From contig NZ_CANLRG010000005.1 of assembly GCF_947493565.1 (NCBI RefSeq), forward strand, positions 248,001 to 312,000: a stretch of 64,000 bases of DNA, given 5' to 3'. Source of the stretch: an uncultured Lutibacter sp. Lineage in GTDB: Bacteria; Bacteroidota; Bacteroidia; Flavobacteriales; Flavobacteriaceae. Positions 9,197 through 16,395 of this stretch are shown one piece after another (position 1 is the first letter of the stretch; every line of letters starts with the position of its first letter). The translations under genes were made by a program, and so were the position numbers. Below the pieces are notes generated by a model. The model was not told where the DNA came from. It saw only the letters and a program-made list of their open reading frames with translations, and searched no databases.

Positions 9197-10630
9197 TTAT
9201 TGATATTTAAAATAGCTATTTATACTGGTATAGTTGATAGGAGTATTGTGATGCTCTAGATAGTTTATTAAAGTTTCAGCAGTAGTATAGGGTAATAAAG
9301 TGGGTGTTTGAGTGAAATAAGTGTCGTATACGGCTGGTATATAGTCGTTTACACCAACAGTTAGTATGGTGTTATCATCTATGGTTTGATTGTTCTGATC
9401 CTTAATAATTATGGTGTTATTTTCTTGTGTGATTGAAGAAACACCTGAATAATAGATAGATGCTTTACTACCTTTTAAAAAATTTTTAATTTCAGCAACA
9501 CTCATCGTGTAAGTTACGCTTCCATTATTAAATGGATCAATGCTGTAGATTTCACGCTTTAATATATTTCCTTCATCTAAATCGTTTCTAATACCTCCAG
9601 TATTTTGAAATGTAATATCTACGTTCATTTCATTTCTTAAAGCATCAGTATAAAAACTTCCCACACTAGCTCTATTATGATATACTTCTGAAAAACCTAT
9701 AATATCATCTAAATTTGCCGTATCATTATATGTTTCTATTAAAGTTTGAATTGAGTTGTCTTTGTTTTGATAAGTGTTTAAATTTATAAGTGTATAATCT
9801 AAACTTTCAACTTTTTTATTTTTCACTTTTAAGCTTATTTTTCCTAAATAATTTAAGTATGAGCCTGCTTGAAAAATAGGGATGTTATTTATAGAAGTAT
9901 TCACTTTTGAATGAGAGTGTCCTCCTATAATTAAGTCAAAATAAGGATAATTATTAGCGATATTTATATCTGAAGATTCTCCTAAATGCGTAAGTGCTAT
10001 ATATAGATCTGAATTTTCACTTTGTTTTACTTGGGCAAAGTTATTAATAACATTTTGATATTTTTCAAAAGTTAAATTTTTAACTCTCCATGGATGTGTA
10101 GAGGGAATAACATCATTTTCTTTTCCATTGGTTTCTACAAGTCCTAAAAAAGTAATTTTAAGATTATTAATTGTAATAGTTTTAAACTCATCAGGTTCAG
10201 GTATGTTTGTGTTATTCATAGCTACATTGGCACAAACCCAATTAAATTGAGATTGATTTAACCTATCTTTTAAAATATCTTCACCATAATCAAATTCATG
10301 ATTACCAATTACAGAGATGTCGAATCCAACTTTATTCATTAAATCTATCATTGGAAATCCTTTTTCAATGTGATTGTCTACTACAGGGTTTCCAGAAAAT
10401 ATATCGCCACTGCAAACTAGTATTACATTGGTTTTTTCTTTTTCTTGGTCAACAATATGTTTAATTTTAGAAAAATTAGCTATTTGACCGTGTGGGTCAT
10501 TAATGTGGAAAATAGTTAATTCTTTTAGTTCATTTTGAGGAATTGAATTGGTGGAAGTATCATCTTTAGAACAGGAAATTAGAATTAAAAAAACAATTGT
10601 TGTTAAAATATATTTATATAAATTTCTCAT
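9197..10630 (-). CDS. Lipoprotein 5'-nucleotidase / metallophosphatase (UshA-like)
   Basis: About 477 residues from the ATG at 10630. The in-frame ATG 12 bases earlier is less likely because the lipoprotein signal YILTTIVFLILISC fits best from the later one. After the lipobox cysteine, the calcineurin-like domain carries its metal motifs in order: FHINDPHG, SGDIFSGN, GNHEFDYG and GGHSHS. The C-terminal 5'-nucleotidase substrate domain has NTGGIRNDLDEG and SIDPFNN. It is probably surface- or periplasm-attached and releases phosphate from nucleotides or related sugar compounds. It stands alone, with a gap on each side, and converges on purC. Confidence 0.88.
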   Translation of the reverse strand: MRNLYKYILTTIVFLILISCSKDDTSTNSIPQNELKELTIFHINDPHGQIANFSKIKHIVDQEKEKTNVILVCSGDIFSGNPVVDNHIEKGFPMIDLMNKVGFDISVIGNHEFDYGEDILKDRLNQSQFNWVCANVAMNNTNIPEPDEFKTITINNLKITFLGLVETNGKENDVIPSTHPWRVKNLTFEKYQNVINNFAQVKQSENSDLYIALTHLGESSDINIANNYPYFDLIIGGHSHSKVNTSINNIPIFQAGSYLNYLGKISLKVKNKKVESLDYTLINLNTYQNKDNSIQTLIETYNDTANLDDIIGFSEVYHNRASVGSFYTDALRNEMNVDITFQNTGGIRNDLDEGNILKREIYSIDPFNNGSVTYTMSVAEIKNFLKGSKASIYYSGVSSITQENNTIIIKDQNNQTIDDNTILTVGVNDYIPAVYDTYFTQTPTLLPYTTAETLINYLEHHNTPINYTSINSYFKYQ

Positions 10631-10730
10631 CGTAAAGTTCATTTATAGATTTATAATCTATCGCTAATTTCAACTTAAAATAAAATTAAGGTTTTATAAC
10701 CAATCTATAAGTAATTTTATTTGAAAAAAA

Positions 10731-11168
10731 TTATATAAGGGATGGTTGATTTTTTAATTTTAAGAATAAAGAGTCTAATTCTTTAGCTGTCAAGCTACTA
10801 TTAAGCCATTGTAAAGCAACTTCATAAGTTGAAAAAACTTCAACAGATTGATTGATTCCTTGTTGTTTCATTTTATAGATAGTTACAGGTACAGTTTGAT
10901 CTGGTGTCTTAGTAATAATGGCTAGATTTTTGTTGCCAAAAATTTTAGGATTTTGTTTTAATGAGCTTACATATTCTTTAATTTCTTCAGGTTTAATTTT
11001 AAACTCAACATTTTTAAAATTTATGATATAATTATAATTAGTAGAGTATGATGCATCATTAAGCAATAGTGCTTTAAATTTTTTGTAGGATTCTATATCC
11101 AAAACACCAGTGTGATGTTCTATAATTAAATGGTAAGTAGGTAATACTTTGTAGTGGCTTTTTAACAT
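10731..11168 (-). CDS. SpoIIAA-like / STAS-type small protein
   Basis: About 145 residues from the ATG at 11168; an upstream in-frame ATG at 11198 would add a short Leu/Gln leader. The pattern of strands and helices (YHLIIEHHTGVLDIESYKKFKALLL, then YNYIINFKNVEF, LAIITKTPDQT and VEVFSTYEVALQWL) resembles the SpoIIAA-like/STAS fold used in several Bacteroidota proteins. There is no phosphorylatable-serine motif I can defend. It is monocistronic, lying below the yidC terminator. Function unknown. Confidence 0.6.
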   Translation of the reverse strand: MLKSHYKVLPTYHLIIEHHTGVLDIESYKKFKALLLNDASYSTNYNYIINFKNVEFKIKPEEIKEYVSSLKQNPKIFGNKNLAIITKTPDQTVPVTIYKMKQQGINQSVEVFSTYEVALQWLNSSLTAKELDSLFLKLKNQPSLI

Positions 11169-11212
11169 TGAAATTTTTAGTTGGAGTTGCAACAACAATG
11201 ATACAAAAAAAA

Positions 11213-11236
11213 GCCTTAATTTTTAAAAATTAAGGC
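11213..11236 (-). terminator. Rho-independent terminator of yidC
   Basis: A perfect 24-bp palindrome with arms GCCTTAATTTTT and AAAAATTAAGGC. It lies 30 bp beyond the yidC stop and is followed, on the minus strand, by a run of six or more U. Confidence 0.8.
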
Positions 11237-11265
11237 CTTGTGAAATGTTAAAAAATGTTAAAATT

Positions 11266-13170
11266 TTATTTTTTCTTTCTTTGTTGTGCTTGTTGTTCTT
11301 GGGCTTGTTTCATAGCTTCATTCAGTCTTTTTCTAAACTTGCCTTCTTTTTTAGGTTTCTTTTTGTTTTCCTGAATTTGAGCATGAATTTTTTCTTCATC
11401 AATTATGTAATGTTTAATTACTAACATAATTGCAATAGTTAATAAGTTAGAAACAAAATAATATAAACTTAAACTACTGGCATACATATTAAAGAATACC
11501 AACATCATAATAGGTGAAAAATACATCATCATTTTCATCATTTTCTGCATATCAGGCATTCCTTCTTGTGTAGGTTGTTGCATATTCATTTGTTGACTTT
11601 GACTCATTCTCATATAAAAGAATATAGCAACGGAAGCTAAAATTGGAAATAAACTAATGTGTGAACCATACATTGGAATATGAAAAGGTAATTTATAAAT
11701 AGAATCATAAGCAGATAAATCATCGGCCCATAAAAATCCTTTTTGACGTAAATCTATATTTGATGGGAAAAACCTAAATAACGCAAAGAAAACTGGCATT
11801 TGTAATAAGGCAGGAATACAACCCGCTAAAGGACTAACACCTGCTTTACTTTGAACCGCCATAGTTTCTTGTTGACGTTTCATAGCGTTTTCTTTTCCAG
11901 GTAAACGCTTATTAATTTCTTCCATTTCTGGTTTTAGTACTTTCATTTTTGCACTAGACAAGTATGATTTATATACCAAAGGAGACATTAAAATTCTAAC
12001 TACAATTGTTAGTAAAATAATAATTAACCCATAGTTTCCTATAAAACCTTGTAAAAAGTTAAATACTGGTATAAAAATTAAACGATTGATATAACCAAAA
12101 ATACCCCAACCTAGATTTACAACTTCTTTAATGTTTCTATCGTATTTTTTTAAAATTTGATAATCATTAGGACCAACATACCAATTCATGTTGTAGTTTA
12201 GTTCACCTCCTTGCAATGTTAAAGGGGCTTTTAAATAAAATGCTTTGGTAAATGTGGTATCTATTTCCTCGTCTTTTGTCAATGTTTTTGATGCTAAATT
12301 TGCTTTTTCAAAAGCTTGATCAGAAATTAATATTGTTGAGAAAAAATGTTGTTTAAAGGCTACCCAATTTACATTGTTTTCTTCTGCATCATCTTCGCCT
12401 CCTATGGATAAATAATCGATATCTTCATCTTCTTTCTCATAATACATCTCAGTTTGTTGATTTTCATAACGAATACTCTTTTCATGGCGGTAACCTTGTA
12501 AATTCCAATCTAAAACAATTTCTTGAGAGCTGTTTATGGCATTGCTTAATCCTTGTGAGCGTATGGTAAAATCAACCATATATTCACCTGGCTTCATTTC
12601 ATAACGATACTCTAAGTATTTATCTTCAGCAACTTTCAACTTCATTGAAAGTACATCTGCTTCACCATTTTTACTAATTGTTGGTTCAAAAAATAAATCT
12701 TGTGTATTAAGTGTTCTGTTGTCTGCAGTACCAAAATTTATATTAAAAGAAGCGTTTTTATCTTTAATCATATATAATGGTAAAGAATCGTAAGTAACAT
12801 ACTTCTTTATCAAAGCTTCTTTAATCTGACCTCCTTTGTTAGCGATAACTAATTTAAGCAGTTCATTTTCAATAACAGTTTCTCCATCTTTAGCCGATGG
12901 AAGTGCTGCTGAATAAGCAAAAGCACCTAATTGACTTTGAGCTTTAACTAGTGATAGTGAGTCGGTAGCTTGAACTGTAATTTCATTAACATTGTTTAGA
13001 GTTGCTTCGTTTTGTTGTGAAGCTTCTTCTTGGACTTGTTCTGTTTTTGCTTTTTGTTCCGCTTCTAATTCTTCAGCTGTAGGTTGATTGCTGTACATCC
13101 ACCATATCATAATTGCTCCTAATAAAACAAATCCTATAAGTGAATTGATATCAAATTTTTTTTCTTCCAT
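11266..13170 (-). CDS. yidC: Membrane protein insertase YidC
   Basis: A 634-residue YidC of the Gram-negative type. It has an N-terminal membrane span (LIGFVLLGAIMIWWMY), a large periplasmic beta domain (about 60-350), then the conserved membrane core starting at LQGFIGNYGLIIILLTIVVRI and ending with MYASSLSLYYFVSNLLTIAIMLVIKHYI, and a lysine-rich cytoplasmic tail. The core has the positively charged cytoplasmic loop between spans (KSYLSSAKMKVLKPEMEEINKRL) that contacts substrates and ribosomes. It inserts inner-membrane proteins with or without Sec. It lies 106 bp downstream of pyrG with its own -7 box, and a strong terminator follows. Confidence 0.95.
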   Translation of the reverse strand: MEEKKFDINSLIGFVLLGAIMIWWMYSNQPTAEELEAEQKAKTEQVQEEASQQNEATLNNVNEITVQATDSLSLVKAQSQLGAFAYSAALPSAKDGETVIENELLKLVIANKGGQIKEALIKKYVTYDSLPLYMIKDKNASFNINFGTADNRTLNTQDLFFEPTISKNGEADVLSMKLKVAEDKYLEYRYEMKPGEYMVDFTIRSQGLSNAINSSQEIVLDWNLQGYRHEKSIRYENQQTEMYYEKEDEDIDYLSIGGEDDAEENNVNWVAFKQHFFSTILISDQAFEKANLASKTLTKDEEIDTTFTKAFYLKAPLTLQGGELNYNMNWYVGPNDYQILKKYDRNIKEVVNLGWGIFGYINRLIFIPVFNFLQGFIGNYGLIIILLTIVVRILMSPLVYKSYLSSAKMKVLKPEMEEINKRLPGKENAMKRQQETMAVQSKAGVSPLAGCIPALLQMPVFFALFRFFPSNIDLRQKGFLWADDLSAYDSIYKLPFHIPMYGSHISLFPILASVAIFFYMRMSQSQQMNMQQPTQEGMPDMQKMMKMMMYFSPIMMLVFFNMYASSLSLYYFVSNLLTIAIMLVIKHYIIDEEKIHAQIQENKKKPKKEGKFRKRLNEAMKQAQEQQAQQRKKK

Positions 13171-13228
13171 GAGAGTTTTAAAATGTCATTTTGTCATACG
13201 CTAATTGAAAACAAATCAAAAAGCCCGA

Positions 13229-13236
13229 CAAATGTA
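13229..13236 (-). promoter_or_regulatory. -7 box upstream of yidC
   Basis: TACATTTG on the minus strand matches the Bacteroidota TAnnTTTG element and sits 58 bp before the yidC ATG. The -33 region is poor, so this is only probable. Confidence 0.45.
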
Positions 13237-13276
13237 CTAAAAGTAACGTTATTATATGTTATTTATTAATGATTCT

Positions 13277-14893
13277 CTAAGAGTTCAAAGAGTGTTCCAA
13301 AGTTGCTTTTACAAAATCTACAAATAATGGGTGTGGATTTAACACAGTACTTTTATATTCTGGATGGTATTGCACGCCTATAAACCAAGGATGTGTTGGA
13401 ATTTCAACAACTTCAACCAAGTTTGTTTTAGGGTTTTTACCGGTAGCAATCATACCTGCTTTTTCAATTTGTTCTAGATAATCATTATTAAACTCATATC
13501 TATGTCTATGACGTTCACTTATTAATGAGTTTTTATAAATGTTATAAACCTTGCTATCTTCTTTTAATTTACAATCCCAAGCTCCTAATCGCATAGTACC
13601 ACCATAATCTGTAATACTTTTTTGTTCTTCCATTAAATCGATTACAGGATACTTGGTTTCGTTGCTCATTTCAGTAGAATTAGCATTTTCAAAACCTAAT
13701 ACATTTCTTGAAAACTCAATAACTGCCATTTGCATTCCTAAGCAAATTCCTAAAAAAGGAATGTAGTGTTCTCGAGCATATTTAACAGCTTCAATTTTAC
13801 CTTCAATTCCACGTTCTCCAAACCCTGGGGCAACTAATATTCCGTTTAAGTTTTTTAATTTATTAGGAACATTTTCAACGGTTAATTCTTCAGAATGAAT
13901 CCAATTAATATTTACATTAACTTCATTAACTGCTCCTGCATGTATAAATGCTTCTGTTATTGATTTGTAGGCATCATGCAACTCTACATATTTACCTATT
14001 AAACCAACTTGAACAGTGTTTTTTGGGTTTTTAAATTTATTTAAAAAGTTGTTCCAAGCTTTTAAGTCGGGAAGCTTATCGTTTGCTAAATGAAGTTTTT
14101 TAAGTACTACACTATCCAACCCTTCTTTAAACATTAAATTAGGAACATCATAAATGGTTTCTGCATCAATAGATTCAATAACATCTTCTTCTTTTACATT
14201 ACAAAATAATGCTAATTTATTTTTTATAGGCTCGGCAATTTCATGTTCAGTTCTGCAAACTAAAATGTCTGGACTTACACCACTTTGCATTAACATTTTT
14301 ACTGAATGTTGTGTAGGCTTAGTTTTTAATTCGCCGGCAGCTGCTAAGTATGGAACCAAAGTTAAATGAATAACAATTGCATTTTCTTTTCCTAATTCCC
14401 AAAGAAGTTGACGAACAGATTCTACATAAGGTAAAGATTCAATATCACCAACGGTTCCACCTATTTCAGTAATAACAATGTCAAATTCTCCAGTATTTCC
14501 TAAAATTTGAATTCGGTTTTTAATTTCATCAGTAATATGAGGAATTACTTGTACTGTTTTTCCTAAAAATTCGCCTTTACGCTCTTTTTCAATAACGGAC
14601 TGATAAATTCTTCCAGTAGTAACATTATTGGCTTGAGAAGTAGGGATGTTTAAATAACGTTCATAATGTCCCAAGTCTAAATCTGTTTCAGCTCCATCAT
14701 CGGTTACATAGCATTCACCATGTTCATATGGGTTTAAAGTTCCTGGGTCAATATTAATGTATGGATCTAGTTTTTGGATGGTAACAGAGTAGCCTCTTTC
14801 CTGTAAAAGTTTTGCTAAAGAAGCTGCAATTATCCCTTTTCCAAGCGATGAAGTAACGCCTCCTGTTACAAAAACATATTTAGTTTTTTTCAT
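13277..14893 (-). CDS. pyrG: CTP synthase
   Basis: A 538-residue, full-length two-domain enzyme. The N-terminal synthetase domain starts KYVFVTGGVTSSLGKGI (the ATP loop) and carries DPYINIDPGTLNPYEHGE. The C-terminal class I glutamine amidotransferase has the nucleophile in FLGICLGMQMAVIEF and the His/Glu pair in QYHPEYKS. It makes CTP from UTP, ATP and glutamine in the cytosol. It is transcribed from a very well-formed promoter directly upstream, and yidC follows in the same direction. Confidence 0.97.
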   Translation of the reverse strand: MKKTKYVFVTGGVTSSLGKGIIAASLAKLLQERGYSVTIQKLDPYINIDPGTLNPYEHGECYVTDDGAETDLDLGHYERYLNIPTSQANNVTTGRIYQSVIEKERKGEFLGKTVQVIPHITDEIKNRIQILGNTGEFDIVITEIGGTVGDIESLPYVESVRQLLWELGKENAIVIHLTLVPYLAAAGELKTKPTQHSVKMLMQSGVSPDILVCRTEHEIAEPIKNKLALFCNVKEEDVIESIDAETIYDVPNLMFKEGLDSVVLKKLHLANDKLPDLKAWNNFLNKFKNPKNTVQVGLIGKYVELHDAYKSITEAFIHAGAVNEVNVNINWIHSEELTVENVPNKLKNLNGILVAPGFGERGIEGKIEAVKYAREHYIPFLGICLGMQMAVIEFSRNVLGFENANSTEMSNETKYPVIDLMEEQKSITDYGGTMRLGAWDCKLKEDSKVYNIYKNSLISERHRHRYEFNNDYLEQIEKAGMIATGKNPKTNLVEVVEIPTHPWFIGVQYHPEYKSTVLNPHPLFVDFVKATLEHSLNS

Positions 14894-14909
14894 TGTTATT
14901 AGGTTTGGG

Positions 14910-14940
14910 CAAAAGTACTAAAGCTATTTTAGTTTACAAA
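14910..14940 (-). promoter_or_regulatory. pyrG promoter (TTTG-N19-TACTTTTG)
   Basis: On the minus strand TTTG (14940-14937) is followed after exactly 19 bases by TACTTTTG (14917-14910), the consensus flavobacterial housekeeping promoter. The predicted start leaves a leader of roughly 12-15 bases before the pyrG ATG. The -33 box lies at the very edge of the aqpZ terminator. Confidence 0.8.
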
Positions 14941-14981
14941 AACAAAACCCTTTAAAAATATAATTTTTAAAGGGTTTTGTT
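14941..14981 (-). terminator. Terminator downstream of aqpZ
   Basis: A 19-bp perfect stem (AACAAAACCCTTTAAAAAT with its complement) and a 3-base loop, leading into TTTG on the minus strand. It separates aqpZ from pyrG. Confidence 0.85.
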
Positions 14982-15028
14982 AGAATAAGTACCAATTAGT
15001 TTTTAGTAACTCGGCTAAATGAGTAGTG

Positions 15029-15724
15029 TTATTTTTTAGTTGGAGTCTCTGGAGAAATAAATTTATAAACCAATCCGGCTAAAATGGCTCCTATAATAGG
15101 TGCTACCCAAAACAGCCATAATTGGCTTAAAGCCCAATCTCCTACAAAAAGAGCTTGACTTGTGCTTCGCGCTGGATTTACAGAGGTATTAGTGATAGGA
15201 ATACTAATTAAATGAATAAGTGTTAATCCTAAACCAATAGCCAAACCTGCTAAATATTTTGGTGCTTTAGAGTGTGTAGTTCCCAAAATAATGATTAAAA
15301 ACATAAATGTCATTACAATTTCTGTTACAAGAGCAGCTTTAAAGTCATAACCTCCAGGAGAATGCTCTCCATAACCATTTGCTGCAAACCCTCCAATATC
15401 AAAGCCTTCTTTTCCAGATAAAATTAAATAAATAATGGCTGCACCTAAAATTCCTCCCAATACTTGAGCAATAATGTAGGGTAATACTTCTTTTTTATTA
15501 AAACGACCACCAACCCATAAGCCAACTGAAACAGCAGGGTTTAAATGACAACCAGAAATATGGCCGATAGCGTATGCCATGGTAACAACCGTTAAACCAA
15601 AAGCTAGAGCCACTCCCATAAAACCAATTCCTAAATCAGGAAAGGCAGCTGCAAATACAGCGCTACCACATCCGCCCAATACTAACCAAGCGGTTCCAAT
15701 AAATTCTGCTACTAATTTTTTCAT
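15029..15724 (-). CDS. aqpZ: Aquaporin Z family water channel
   Basis: A 231-residue, six-span major intrinsic protein. Both pore NPA boxes are intact: [11 protein letters not shown] in the first half and [12 protein letters not shown] in the second, with the conserved Arg right after the second box. The length and the histidine in [19 protein letters not shown] agree with water-selective AqpZ rather than glycerol facilitators. The short tail ends [10 protein letters not shown]. Monocistronic: a -7-like box lies upstream and a strong terminator downstream. Confidence 0.93.
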   Translation of the reverse strand: MKKLVAEFIGTAWLVLGGCGSAVFAAAFPDLGIGFMGVALAFGLTVVTMAYAIGHISGCHLNPAVSVGLWVGGRFNKKEVLPYIIAQVLGGILGAAIIYLILSGKEGFDIGGFAANGYGEHSPGGYDFKAALVTEIVMTFMFLIIILGTTHSKAPKYLAGLAIGLGLTLIHLISIPITNTSVNPARSTSQALFVGDWALSQLWLFWVAPIIGAILAGLVYKFISPETPTKK

Positions 15725-15757
15725 ATAATAAAGTTTAAAGTTAAAGGGCTAGTGTAT

Positions 15758-15765
15758 CAAATATA
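15758..15765 (-). promoter_or_regulatory. -7 box upstream of aqpZ
   Basis: TATATTTG on the minus strand, 33 bp before the ATG, matches the TAnnTTTG consensus. I do not see a clear -33 partner at the expected distance. Confidence 0.45.
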
Positions 15766-15988
15766 AAATTTTTTATTTAAAATAATTATAAAGCTAATTA
15801 TTAAATGAATTTGTTTAATTTTAGTAATTAGCTATTTTTTGAATGATTTATTTTGATGATTTTATTTAAAAAAGAGGTTTTAAAATTATTTTTTATACTA
15901 ATTTTGTGGAGTTTTTAAAAGTAAACTAGGTTCTAAGAATTTCAATTTTTTTAGATTTTCGATTAAAATTAATTTTTTTAAAATTCTA

Positions 15989-16019
15989 TTTGTTAGAAAC
16001 AAAACTAATTGTATATTTG
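15989..16019 (+). promoter_or_regulatory. rpmH promoter (TTTG-N19-TATATTTG)
   Basis: TTTG at 15989-15992 and TATATTTG at 16012-16019, exactly 19 bases apart, is a textbook Bacteroidota promoter. The leader to the rpmH ATG is about 70 bases and contains an AGCGAGCGAATTTCGC stretch that could fold weakly. The rest of the 368-bp gap (15725-15988) is AT-rich, and I see no gene in it. Confidence 0.85.
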
Positions 16020-16092
16020 CCCACGCTTTTAGCGAGCGAATTTCGCAAGGCAATTAACAACAAAAGAAACACGATTTTTAAAGATATTTGTA

Positions 16093-16254
16093 ATGAGTAA
16101 AAGAACTTATCAGCCGTCAAAAAGAAAGAGAAGAAATAAACACGGATTTAGAGAGCGTATGGCTAGTGCAACAGGTAGAAAAGTGTTAGCTAGAAGAAGA
16201 GCTAAAGGTAGAAAAAGATTAAGTGTTTCTTCTGATCCGAGACCAAAGAAATAA
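16093..16254 (+). CDS. rpmH: 50S ribosomal protein L34
   Basis: A 53-residue, very basic protein read directly from the sequence. It begins [20 protein letters not shown], continues [20 protein letters not shown] and ends DPRPKK, the full L34 signature. It is part of the large ribosomal subunit near the exit-tunnel region. Unlike many bacteria, it is not next to dnaA or rnpA here; yidC is 3 kb away on the other strand. It has its own strong promoter and a terminator, so it is transcribed alone. Confidence 0.97.
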   Translation: MSKRTYQPSKRKRRNKHGFRERMASATGRKVLARRRAKGRKRLSVSSDPRPKK

Positions 16255-16275
16255 TGAAACAATAGTTTTATATAT

Positions 16276-16309
16276 AAGGTGTTACTTTTTATTAGTAACA
16301 CCTTTTTTT
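16276..16309 (+). terminator. rpmH terminator
   Basis: An 11-bp perfect stem (AAGGTGTTACT with its complement), a 7-base loop and then seven T. It is 21 bp beyond the rpmH stop. Confidence 0.9.
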
Positions 16310-16395
16310 ATATCCTTTTGATAAGTTTTTAAAACTATTTTATTATAAAAAACGAAATTTATAGATATTTACACATTCATATTTTATTTTAACAA

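Noticed and set aside
16110-16301. A 63-codon minus-strand frame over rpmH
   Set aside because: It is the mirror of the highly basic L34 gene and runs into the rpmH terminator.
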